This document shows, in pieces, positions 1 to 5,322 of a stretch of 5,322 nucleotides of DNA (position 1 is the first letter of the stretch; each line of letters starts with the position of its first letter). A program made the position numbers and the translations under genes. Source of the DNA: CAYGTS01 sp964352905 (GTDB taxonomy: Bacteria; Pseudomonadota; Gammaproteobacteria; JAHCLG01); assembly GCA_964352905.1 (NCBI GenBank), contig CAYGTS010000162.1, positions 1 through 5,322 on the forward strand. The letters run 5' to 3'. The notes under the pieces are model-generated. The model was not told the origin of the DNA, ran no database searches, and saw nothing but the letters and a program-made list of their open reading frames with translations.

Positions 1-62
1 TAAAAAACACTAAAAAATGTGCTCATTTATTATGTGTAAAGCGCGTGTTTTAGTGTTTTTTA
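1..62. terminator. Long AT-rich hairpin, possible (bidirectional) terminator
   Basis: Positions 1-15 (TAAAAAACACTAAAA) are the exact reverse complement of 48-62. Read as plus-strand RNA, the stem continues inward after one mismatch (16/47) with six more pairs, 17-22 with 41-46, two of them G-U, leaving a loop of about 18 nt. The 3' arm carries a run of six T (56-61), and the 5' arm gives the matching T run on the other strand. The hairpin starts 69 nt past the stop of the last gene of the minus-strand operon, where a terminator would be expected. The G-U pairs make the stem stronger in plus-strand RNA, so it may chiefly serve a convergent gene beyond the left edge. The outer stem is almost all A-U, so efficiency is doubtful, and the structure is cut at the window edge. 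Confidence 0.4.
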
Positions 63-75
63 TGTGACCTTGCCT

Positions 76-151
76 CAAATCTGACCGTTCTTGAATCATT
101 CAACATCACGCCGGGAATTACTGTATAAAGCTAAAGGGGTTGAGCAGATAC
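76..151 (+). repeat. Diverged repeat, copy 1 (inverted relative to copy 2 at right end)
   Basis: Two blocks match the opposite strand of the right end of the window. Block A, 76-91 (CAAATCTGACCGTTCT), matches 5302-5287 at 15 of 16 bases. Block B, 124-151 (beginning TATAAAGCTAAAGGG), matches 5280-5253 at 26 of 28. The blocks are in the same order in both copies but are 32 nt apart here and 6 nt apart there. The extra bases here include a perfect odd dyad TTGAATCATTCAA (91-103). Weaker similarity may extend left to about 47 (GTTTTTTATGTGACC against GTTTTTATCACC). The last 21 bases overlap the 3' end of the squalene/phytoene-synthase-like gene, so the repeat crosses a coding boundary. Confidence 0.6.
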
Positions 152-961
152 TTTTAAAGTACGAGAATAACGCCACGCTCGCCAACATTTGCGCAGTGGC
201 GTTAAATGAATGGCTTGGGTTAAAAAGGGGAAATCCACCTTGGCATATTCTTGCAGCCGTGATTGTTTTAAATGTGTATAAATTAAAATCGGCGCTAAAT
301 CGCGTTTTTGTGATGCTGTTAATAAACTTTCAGCAGTTCCAATATCCTCTTTGATTGTTTGCCAAAGTTCACGGCACAGTGTTTGAAAGTTGGAAGACAT
401 AGGTAGTTGCTGCAAATTTTCAATTTCAAGTTGGTGTTGTTGCACTAACTCGAGTGGCAGCATTAAATAATTTTTTTGTAAACTCATACGCAATTGGCAC
501 AGCATTGTAATTCTAGTTAGCGCGCTGGCAAGTGTGCTAAAAAAATTTTCATGAATATCTTTTGTGGTTAACACAGCCGCCTGCATTTTAAGATAGCAGG
601 CATAAGTATGATTGCTAAATTTTTCAAACTCATGCTGGGTTTGAAAGGGTATTGATTGATTGCTGTGTAAAAATTGCTGCGCAATTAAACTTAAATTTTC
701 TTGGAAAAAGTTTAAATTAGGAACACTTTTTTGCAAAGCAATTAAATCGGGATGCTGTGGATTTTGGGTGAAGTGCTGGCATTCATCAAGCCACCATTGT
801 AATTTAGCGGTCGCCACGCCTTTATCGCTGCAATCATAAATAACATGATTAAGTTGATGCCAGAGCTTAGCCAATAAGATTAATTGTTGGCGCTGCTCGC
901 TGTTGCAATAAAGCAAACTGTAATAGAGGCTGCTGCCGGCACGTGGGAATGTGTTATTCAT
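131..961 (-). CDS. Squalene/phytoene synthase family protein, probably non-catalytic
   Basis: A soluble, probably all-helical protein of 276 aa, close to the usual length of the family. The start resembles the family N-terminus (GSSLYYSLLY, residues 9-18), followed by a DCSDKGVATAKLQWW block (43-57) like the conserved SDPxVARxKLxWW segment, a LMLPLEL segment (166-172) like the YLPxE stretch after the second metal motif, and WRAWR (260-264) at the C-terminus. Both aspartate-rich diphosphate-binding motifs are missing: the first aligns to N38-H39-V-I-Y42, the second has Q156 and S160 where aspartates should be. Squalene or phytoene synthesis is therefore unlikely; a scaffold or assembly role like that of the inactive mitochondrial relative NDUFAF6 is one inference. 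The ATG at 961 overlaps the acyP stop by 8 nt (ATGAATAA); an ATG at 964 is equally possible. No Shine-Dalgarno is visible, suggesting translational coupling. It is the last gene of the run. Confidence 0.75.
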   Translation of the reverse strand: MNNTFPRAGSSLYYSLLYCNSEQRQQLILLAKLWHQLNHVIYDCSDKGVATAKLQWWLDECQHFTQNPQHPDLIALQKSVPNLNFFQENLSLIAQQFLHSNQSIPFQTQHEFEKFSNHTYACYLKMQAAVLTTKDIHENFFSTLASALTRITMLCQLRMSLQKNYLMLPLELVQQHQLEIENLQQLPMSSNFQTLCRELWQTIKEDIGTAESLLTASQKRDLAPILIYTHLKQSRLQEYAKVDFPFLTQAIHLTPLRKCWRAWRYSRTLKVSAQPL

Positions 962-1229
962 CATCAATTTTAAAATGCGTATAATTTTCAAAAGGCACTT
1001 CAGTGGAATCACAATGTGTCACCTGCGCCATATCGGGGCCATGTTGTAACCAACTCAGTAGTTTTTCAAGGTTTTCTTTTTCACCGCAGGCCAGTATTTC
1101 AACACGGCCATCACTTAAATTCCGCACCCAACCTGTTAGATTTAATGCTTGTGCTTGTTCGCGCGTTGCTGCACGAAAGAAGACGCCTTGCACGCGCCCT
1201 TTAACAAAACTTTTGATACAGAGTTTCAT
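954..1229 (-). CDS. acyP: Acylphosphatase
   Basis: A 91-aa single-domain enzyme of standard family length that hydrolyses the carboxyl-phosphate bond of acylphosphates such as acetyl phosphate, carbamoyl phosphate and 1,3-bisphosphoglycerate in the cytoplasm. The acylphosphatase signature GRVQGVFFR spans residues 11-19, with catalytic Arg19 in the phosphate-binding loop. The second signature, GWVRNLSDGRVEI (33-45), supplies catalytic Asn37. Both key residues are intact, so the enzyme should be active. The ATG overlaps the stop of the upstream transporter in an ATGA arrangement, and a strong Shine-Dalgarno (AAGGAG, six bases before the ATG) lies inside the transporter's last codons. The gene is therefore both coupled to its neighbour and able to initiate efficiently. 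Its 3' end overlaps the next gene by 8 nt. Confidence 0.96.
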   Translation of the reverse strand: MKLCIKSFVKGRVQGVFFRAATREQAQALNLTGWVRNLSDGRVEILACGEKENLEKLLSWLQHGPDMAQVTHCDSTEVPFENYTHFKIDDE

Positions 1230-2131
1230 GGTGATCTCCTTTTAATGCTAGGCTTGTTTTTTTGTGACACAAAGGCGATGTAAATCGCAAACAAGGTTAA
1301 GCTAATTCCCATTAATTGTAAGGTATTCACTTTAAAATAAAACAGTAAATAATCCCAAACATAGGCCAATACCGGTTGTAGTAATAATAGAAAACCTGCT
1401 AAATTCAAACTCACATAACGCAAGGAGCGACTAATCAGCAGCCAGCCTATTACTTGCGCTGAAAGCGCATATGCAATGCAAAGCAGTAAATTTTTACTAT
1501 TGGTAATAGCAAAGCTAATATGCTGTAACAACATGACCATTGCAATGGTCATGCTGCTAATAAAAGAAATAATGCAAAGATTAATCATAAGCGGTAACGG
1601 TTTGCTGACGCGCTGCGAAACCCGTAGGAATGTAATGTATCCTGAATAAAATAAAGCAGCGAAAATTGCGAGCATCACACCGAAATAATAGTGCGATTGC
1701 ACGATCTGATTATTTTTTTCAACGACCAAATATAATCCGAAAAAAGCTAGCGGTGCTGCCACAATAACTTTGGGGGATATTTTCTCTTTAAAAAAAACCA
1801 TACTAATCATTAACAAGAAGAAAATTTGCAAATTGACCAGCAATGTAGCATTACCCATACCAACAAATAAAATACTACGATGCCATAGCATTAGATCAAA
1901 GCCAAAACAAATACCTGCTAAAATCAACGGCATTTTATTAATACCAGTAAGTTTAAATTTTTCGCGAAAAACAAAAGAAAAAATCAGTAAAATAAACCCC
2001 GCAAAAAACACGCGATAAAAGCCAATCGTGACAGGATTAAGTGTTGTTAGTTTTACAAATGTTGGTGCCAAGCTAATTAAAAAGATGCCAAATAAAAATT
2101 GCAAATAAACAGTAGGTGAAGCTTTATTCAT
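1226..2131 (-). CDS. EamA/DMT superfamily transporter, 10 TM
   Basis: A 301-aa inner-membrane protein of the drug/metabolite transporter superfamily, with two EamA-type five-helix halves. Ten hydrophobic segments can be read, starting with YLQFLFGIFLISLAP just after the N-terminus. Half one carries NPVTIGFYRVFFAGFILL and the typical NATLLVNLQIFFLLMISMVF helix ending in a KEK turn. Half two repeats the pattern, with NLAGFLLLLQPVLAYVWDYL followed by a last helix before a basic tail (SQKNKPSIKRRSP). Family members export or import amino acids, metabolites or drugs; the substrate cannot be read from sequence. The ATG at 2131 overlaps the DUF1841 stop by 8 nt (ATGAATAA) and precedes MNKASPTVYLQ. 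An in-frame ATG at 2170 would add 13 polar residues inside the DUF1841 gene and is less likely. No clear Shine-Dalgarno is seen. The 3' end overlaps acyP by 4 nt. Confidence 0.9.
   Translation of the reverse strand: MNKASPTVYLQFLFGIFLISLAPTFVKLTTLNPVTIGFYRVFFAGFILLIFSFVFREKFKLTGINKMPLILAGICFGFDLMLWHRSILFVGMGNATLLVNLQIFFLLMISMVFFKEKISPKVIVAAPLAFFGLYLVVEKNNQIVQSHYYFGVMLAIFAALFYSGYITFLRVSQRVSKPLPLMINLCIISFISSMTIAMVMLLQHISFAITNSKNLLLCIAYALSAQVIGWLLISRSLRYVSLNLAGFLLLLQPVLAYVWDYLLFYFKVNTLQLMGISLTLFAIYIAFVSQKNKPSIKRRSP
1236..1241 (-). promoter_or_regulatory. Strong Shine-Dalgarno of acyP
   Basis: AAGGAG ends six bases before the acyP ATG and is the best ribosome-binding site in the window. It sits inside the final codons of the EamA transporter, encoding part of its KRRSP tail, so it supports the 1229 start and independent initiation within an overlapping pair. 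Confidence 0.85.
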
Positions 2132-2555
2132 GTAAGAGTTGTCGTAATTTTTGCAGGTAGCGTTCATCATTGAAATCCTGTGTTTGGTTTAATGCTTGCC
2201 ACATTTCATCGCTAAGCACGCTCATCATAGCATGATCTGCGTGATGGGAATCAACCAATTTTGTTACTAGTTGTTTGTAAATAGCAACAATGCCTTGGGG
2301 GCGGTTGGTGGTTAATTGTTCCAGTAATCCTAAATGCATTGATAAATGAAGATAAGGGTTGATCCCTTCGCCACTATTTGCAAAATCACAGTCAACATAG
2401 TTAGAAGGATTTTCAATGTAATTAAGATATTCAGGATGTTTTTGAATGATGCTAATAATTTGCTGTTCAAGAGGTTGCAACGTTTGCCCTTGCTGGTATT
2501 TTTGCCAAATCTCATGAAAGGCCGCCCTGGGATCAATATTATTCAGATTAAACAT
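2124..2555 (-). CDS. DUF1841 family protein
   Basis: A 143-aa soluble protein of a proteobacterial family of unknown function. The family hallmarks seen are an N-terminal MFN start followed by the AAFHEIWQKYQQGQTLQPLE stretch, HPEY (40-43), NPYLHLSMHLGLLEQ (66-80), RPQGI (85-89), and HHADHAMM (104-111). It is full length for the family and has no signal peptide or membrane segment. The histidine spacing (H70, H74, E79; H104 or H105, H108) looks like a possible helical metal site, which is inference. The ATG at 2555 is chosen because family members begin MFN; a TTG two codons upstream is less likely. A modest Shine-Dalgarno AAGAGA (2562-2567) lies six bases before it and overlaps the permease stop. 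The gap to the permease is 10 nt, and the 3' end overlaps the transporter by 8 nt. Confidence 0.88.
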   Translation of the reverse strand: MFNLNNIDPRAAFHEIWQKYQQGQTLQPLEQQIISIIQKHPEYLNYIENPSNYVDCDFANSGEGINPYLHLSMHLGLLEQLTTNRPQGIVAIYKQLVTKLVDSHHADHAMMSVLSDEMWQALNQTQDFNDERYLQKLRQLLHE

Positions 2556-2565
2556 GTGCAATCTC

Positions 2566-4512
2566 TTAAGACAATTTCATGGGTAAAATAACCATTTGCT
2601 GGCCTGCTAAATGTAAGCGGCGCTGCAGGCTGATCGCGGTATTATTATGCAATAATTTTTGAATCCAATTTTCTTTGCTAAAAAACAATTGGCAAGCAAA
2701 GAAGATACAATTAGGAAAATCTTTGCTCACTCGCTCACTTAATTGTGTGAGTTTTTCAACTGGATCGGTGCCATAATCACGGTAACAGGTTGCCGCAATA
2801 CCTTGTTTATGTGCAAAATTTACAAAATAATTTAACTCTTTTTCAATGTTGCGTTGCATTTTTTGCATGACTTGGTCTTTGTTAAAACTTTCTACATCAA
2901 CTACCCCTACTCTCACAAATACAAAATTTTTGAATTGATTAGGAAATAAACGCTGTGCCCATAAAATAGTGTGCATGCCAGCGCCACGACTCTTGTTTAC
3001 AAAAAACACAGCGGTAGGTGCATTTTTATCAAGATTAGGCTTAGCACCTTTAACATCAGTTAACTCATGATCAAAAATTTTATCCGCAGCTTCTAATAAA
3101 GCGGCGGTATTTTTATAATAGCGTTTAATGCGTAGGCAAACATAAACAACGCCAAACGTAAATAAAATAGCAAACCAGCCACCTTCAAAAAATTTGCTGC
3201 TGACCGTCACAAATAAAATACTCAGGCAAATAACCAAACCAATAAAGGATAAACACAAACGCCCAAACCATTTGGCACTCGCGGTGCGGTTGGTATACCA
3301 GTATTTACATAAGCCCATTAAGGAAATTGAAAAGGTTAAAAACACATCGAAGCTATATAGTACAACCAAATAACTTACATGGCCGTTACTCCATAGCAAA
3401 ATAAATAGCGCAGCAATTCCAAATACAATAATGCCATTTTGCGTGACTAAACGACTTGATAAATTACGATAACGATTAGGCACCCATTGATCAATCGCCA
3501 TATTGGCTAATACCGCAGGACCGCCTAAAAAGCCAGTATTGGCGCCCACGAATAATAAGCCAGCTTCGAAAATAAGGGTAATGACCACAATAACATGGCC
3601 ATAATGCCAATTTTGTAGAATTGAGCTAAAAGCAATCGCGTTTAAAGTTTTGCCCGGTTGTGGGTGTACGTGCCACAATAAATAAAGTAATGTGATACCG
3701 GCTGCAGTAAAACTTAAGGAAACTGCCATGTAAAACATAGTCCATTTTCCGGTGCGTACTCGTGGTACCGCAAGCGTATTAACATTATTAGAAACCGCTT
3801 CTAAGCCAGTATAAGTACCACCACCAAGCGCATAGGCGCGTAATAATAGTAGCACCACAAAAGTCCAACCCATGTGATTCGCCACGTGCCGAGTATCACT
3901 CACTGCATCGTTAACGATCAAGGGTAGCTGATTACCATGCACGAAAATGCCGTAAATAATTAAAAACAAATGCGTGATCACAAAGCCAATAAAAATTGGC
4001 ATTAACACCTTAATGGATTCTTTCATGCCGCGCATGTTTAATAAAATTAGGATGAAAATAATTCCAGCTTCCGCCTCCAGTTTATAATGAAAAAAATGAT
4101 GTGGTAAAAAACTAAAAATAGCATCAACGCCACTCGCAACAGAAATGGCGATCGTTAAAATATAATCAACAATGAGTGCTGCACCAGAGACTAAGCCCAT
4201 ATGCGGATTTAATAACTTTGTCGCTACTTTATAACCACCACCGCCGGTTGGAAATAATTCAATTACTTGGTTATAGGATAATGAAATAATGAATACAGTC
4301 ACGGCAATTGCAACAGCTAAATACAATGCGAGATGATGATGGGTACCTAAGGCCAAAAAAGATTCAGCAGGACCGTAACTTGATGATGACAAGCCATCTG
4401 CACCCAAACCTACCCAAGCAAATAAGGCAATTAAGGCAACATTTTCTTGTGTTGCAAGATTGAGTGGGTTGCGGGGGGGGCCAATAATTAAGCGTTTTAG
4501 TTTTTCAAACAT
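2566..4512 (-). CDS. APC superfamily permease, KimA-like putative potassium importer
   Basis: A 648-aa inner-membrane protein: about twelve helices over residues 25-460, then a cytoplasmic C-terminal domain (about 470-648), as in the KimA/YdaO branch of the amino acid-polyamine-organocation superfamily (B. subtilis KimA is about 607 aa). Branch motifs include DGLSSSSYGPAESFLALG in helix 1, ELFPTGGGGYKVA (85-97), VSGAALIVDYILTIAISVASG in helix 3 and GGTYTGLEAVSN in helix 6. Positions that I recall coordinating potassium in KimA are all present with matching spacing: D39/Y46, D116/T120/S124, T235/E238 and Y386. This favours proton-coupled potassium uptake over amino acid transport, though databases often label such proteins amino acid permeases. 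The ATG at 4512 has no convincing Shine-Dalgarno. Codons 11-14 contain an uninterrupted run of eight C. It heads the five-gene run, 77 nt after nth and 10 nt before DUF1841. Confidence 0.85.
   Translation of the reverse strand: MFEKLKRLIIGPPRNPLNLATQENVALIALFAWVGLGADGLSSSSYGPAESFLALGTHHHLALYLAVAIAVTVFIISLSYNQVIELFPTGGGGYKVATKLLNPHMGLVSGAALIVDYILTIAISVASGVDAIFSFLPHHFFHYKLEAEAGIIFILILLNMRGMKESIKVLMPIFIGFVITHLFLIIYGIFVHGNQLPLIVNDAVSDTRHVANHMGWTFVVLLLLRAYALGGGTYTGLEAVSNNVNTLAVPRVRTGKWTMFYMAVSLSFTAAGITLLYLLWHVHPQPGKTLNAIAFSSILQNWHYGHVIVVITLIFEAGLLFVGANTGFLGGPAVLANMAIDQWVPNRYRNLSSRLVTQNGIIVFGIAALFILLWSNGHVSYLVVLYSFDVFLTFSISLMGLCKYWYTNRTASAKWFGRLCLSFIGLVICLSILFVTVSSKFFEGGWFAILFTFGVVYVCLRIKRYYKNTAALLEAADKIFDHELTDVKGAKPNLDKNAPTAVFFVNKSRGAGMHTILWAQRLFPNQFKNFVFVRVGVVDVESFNKDQVMQKMQRNIEKELNYFVNFAHKQGIAATCYRDYGTDPVEKLTQLSERVSKDFPNCIFFACQLFFSKENWIQKLLHNNTAISLQRRLHLAGQQMVILPMKLS
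4473..4480 (-). repeat. 8-base homopolymer tract (C8 on coding strand)
   Basis: Eight consecutive C on the coding strand form most of codons 11-14 (Gly-Pro-Pro-Arg) of the permease, about 30 bases after its ATG. Loss of one C brings a TAA within about 17 codons. Gain of one C leads to a TGA about 38 codons on. Both changes would remove the transporter. Confidence 0.9.
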
Positions 4513-4554
4513 AATGTACTTTATATGCGCCTTTACAGCTAGATTTAATTTGGG

Positions 4555-4583
4555 ATTATACCGTTGCTGTGTTGCAGAAATCT
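4555..4583 (-). promoter_or_regulatory. Candidate sigma-70 promoter for the permease operon
   Basis: The 77-nt space between nth and the permease carries a perfect -10 box, TATAAT (4560 to 4555 on the minus strand), about 42 nt before the permease ATG. At a 17-nt spacer the -35 position reads AGATTT, a poor match to TTGACA. A better-looking TTGTAG lies 21 nt upstream, which is too far. Initiation may need an activator, or the operon may rely partly on read-through from nth, since no terminator is seen in the gap. Confidence 0.45.
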
Positions 4584-4589
4584 ACAACT

Positions 4590-5234
4590 TTACTGAACAG
4601 TTAAAACCGTTTTATCATTAAACTCACACAAATCCGCGATAATGCATTGGTTGCATTTGGGCTTGCGCGCGAGACAGGTATAACGGCCGTGTAAAATTAA
4701 CCAATGATGCGCGTCTTTTTTGAATTCATTGGGGATATTTTTTAAGAGATTTTTTTCAACTGCAAGTGGCGTAGCCCCAGGCGCAATGCGCGTGCGATTA
4801 GCTACGCGAAAGATATGCGTATCAACGGCAATCGTAGGTTGGCCAAAGGCCGTGTTTAACACAACATTGGCCGTTTTACGACCTACACCAGGTAAAGACT
4901 CTAAGGCTTCACGATCTTGGGGTACCTTGCCTTGGTATTGATTGAGTAAGATCTCACAGGTTTTAATGACATTTTTCGCTTTAGTGTTATATAGCCCAAT
5001 GGTTTTAATTGCCTCTTTTAAGTTTGTTTCACCAAGTGAGAGTATGGTTTTGGCATCAGGTGCTTTGGCAAACAACGGTTGGGTGGCTTTATTAACACTC
5101 ACATCGGTTGCCTGCGCTGAGAGCATGACAGCTATCAATAATTGAAACGGTGTTTGATATAATAGTTCAGTGGTTGGGTGTGGATTTTGCTGGCGCAAAC
5201 GTTGAAAAATTTTTTTAATTTTAGCTTTATCCAT
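4590..5234 (-). CDS. nth: Endonuclease III (DNA glycosylase/AP lyase)
   Basis: A 214-aa bifunctional base-excision-repair enzyme that removes oxidised pyrimidines from DNA and cleaves the abasic site by beta-elimination. The helix-hairpin-helix LPGVGRKTANVVL lies at residues 114-126 and contains catalytic Lys120. The following GQPTIAVDTHIFRV contains catalytic Asp138. Four cysteines, C187, C194, C197 and C203, form the [4Fe-4S] site with exactly the E. coli numbering. The enzyme is complete and should be active. The ATG at 5234 (MDKAKIKKIF) matches the usual Nth start (MNKAK in E. coli). A GTG at 5264 in the same frame would add ten residues with no family counterpart and is rejected. A Shine-Dalgarno AGGA lies 12 bases upstream of the ATG. 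The start overlaps the end of an upstream reading frame by 8 nt (ATGGATAA), so nth probably belongs to an operon entering from the right. Confidence 0.97.
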   Translation of the reverse strand: MDKAKIKKIFQRLRQQNPHPTTELLYQTPFQLLIAVMLSAQATDVSVNKATQPLFAKAPDAKTILSLGETNLKEAIKTIGLYNTKAKNVIKTCEILLNQYQGKVPQDREALESLPGVGRKTANVVLNTAFGQPTIAVDTHIFRVANRTRIAPGATPLAVEKNLLKNIPNEFKKDAHHWLILHGRYTCLARKPKCNQCIIADLCEFNDKTVLTVQ

Positions 5235-5322
5235 GTGAATTATTTTTCCTGTGTATCTGCTCACGCCCTTTAGCTTTATATTGACCAGAACGTTCAGATT
5301 TGGTGATAAAAACGGCGAAAAT
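5227..5322 (-). CDS. C-terminal end of an unidentified upstream gene (partial)
   Basis: An open frame enters from the right edge and ends at a TAA overlapping the nth start by 8 nt. The visible 31 residues run FAVFITKSERSGQYKAKG and on to a basic, polar tail ending HRKNNSHG. I do not recognise the protein; in Legionella-type genomes an rnf/rsx gene often precedes nth, but nothing here proves that. Support comes from the overlap style, which matches two other junctions in the window. Against it, the nth frame is also open to the edge, and much of this stretch is the repeat described separately. The 5' part lies outside the window. Confidence 0.4.
   Translation of the reverse strand: MFAVFITKSERSGQYKAKGREQIHRKNNSHG
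5253..5302 (-). repeat. Diverged repeat, copy 2
   Basis: This is the counterpart of the repeat near the left end, in opposite orientation. On the minus strand it reads CAAATCTGAACGTTCT (5302-5287), six other bases, then a 28-base block beginning TATAAAGCTAAAGGG (5280-5253). It lies just upstream of nth, within the tail of the partial gene. Similarity stops abruptly after GAGCAGATAC, just before the nth Shine-Dalgarno. Confidence 0.6.

Noticed and set aside
16..43. Sequence resembling a XerCD dif-type site (TTATGTGTAAA)
   Set aside because: Only one half resembles the XerD arm. The spacing to any XerC-like half is too short, and the similarity is within chance for AT-rich DNA.
91..354. Plus-strand TTG-initiated frame of 87 codons near the left end
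   Set aside because: Most of it is antisense to the well-supported C-terminal part of the synthase-like gene, with no ribosome-binding site and no recognisable protein motif.
1003..1245. Plus-strand frames opposite acyP, and similar plus-strand frames at 1770-2018, 2346-2591, 4720-4941 and 4942-5145
   Set aside because: All are antisense to genes with clear family motifs and show no motifs or ribosome-binding sites of their own.
2330..2536. Minus-strand 68-codon frame inside the DUF1841 gene
   Set aside because: It is an alternative frame fully contained in a gene with clear family conservation and has no supporting signal.
4602..4614. Perfect palindrome TAAAACCGTTTTA at the 3' end of nth as a terminator
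   Set aside because: It lies inside the last codons of nth, is nearly all A-T, leaves no workable RNA loop at full pairing, and has no following T run.
5217..5234. Apparent third repeat copy at the nth start (GATAAAGCTAAA)
   Set aside because: Only about 11 bases match. They encode the conserved Nth start Asp-Lys-Ala-Lys, so the similarity is best explained by the protein.
5235..5264. In-frame GTG start extending Nth by ten residues
   Set aside because: The extension falls in repeat copy 2 and has no counterpart in Nth. MDKAK at 5234 matches the family start and has an AGGA upstream.

Overview
The window reads as chromosomal DNA from an AT-rich gammaproteobacterium. The Nth protein follows the E. 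coli residue numbering exactly, and acylphosphatase, DUF1841 and a squalene/phytoene-synthase-like protein accompany it. The base composition and gene set would fit Legionellales or Coxiella-like bacteria, but that placement is inference. No rRNA, tRNA, CRISPR array, transposase or phage gene is visible. All supported genes lie on the minus strand, so transcription runs from high to low coordinates.

Right end (about 5227-5322): the 3' end of an unidentified upstream gene, overlapping the start of nth by 8 nt. Next comes nth (4590-5234), the complete base-excision-repair endonuclease III. A 77-nt gap (4513-4589) with a perfect TATAAT box separates nth from a tight five-gene run: a KimA-type APC permease (2566-4512), a DUF1841 protein (2124-2555), a ten-helix EamA/DMT transporter (1226-2131), acylphosphatase acyP (954-1229) and a degenerate squalene/phytoene-synthase-family protein (131-961). 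Gaps or overlaps inside the run are +10, -8, -4 and -8 nt, so it is almost certainly one transcript with translational coupling. The genes share no obvious pathway: two membrane transporters, one probably for potassium, and three small soluble proteins, two of them without known function. The left 130 bases contain no gene. They hold a long AT-rich hairpin (1-62) that may end the operon.

Most worth a second look: (1) a diverged repeat of about 50-75 bp at both ends of the window in inverted orientation, sharing a 26/28 block and a 15/16 block and apparently conserved as DNA rather than as protein; (2) the isoprenoid-synthase-fold protein, which has lost both aspartate-rich motifs and so looks like a pseudoenzyme; (3) an uninterrupted 8-base C tract near the start of the permease, where slippage would switch the gene off; (4) conservation in the permease of every potassium-coordinating position I recall from KimA; (5) repeated use of an ATG(A/G)ATAA stop/start overlap; (6) paired HxxxH motifs in the DUF1841 protein. 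I do not see a clear new defence or mobile system here.
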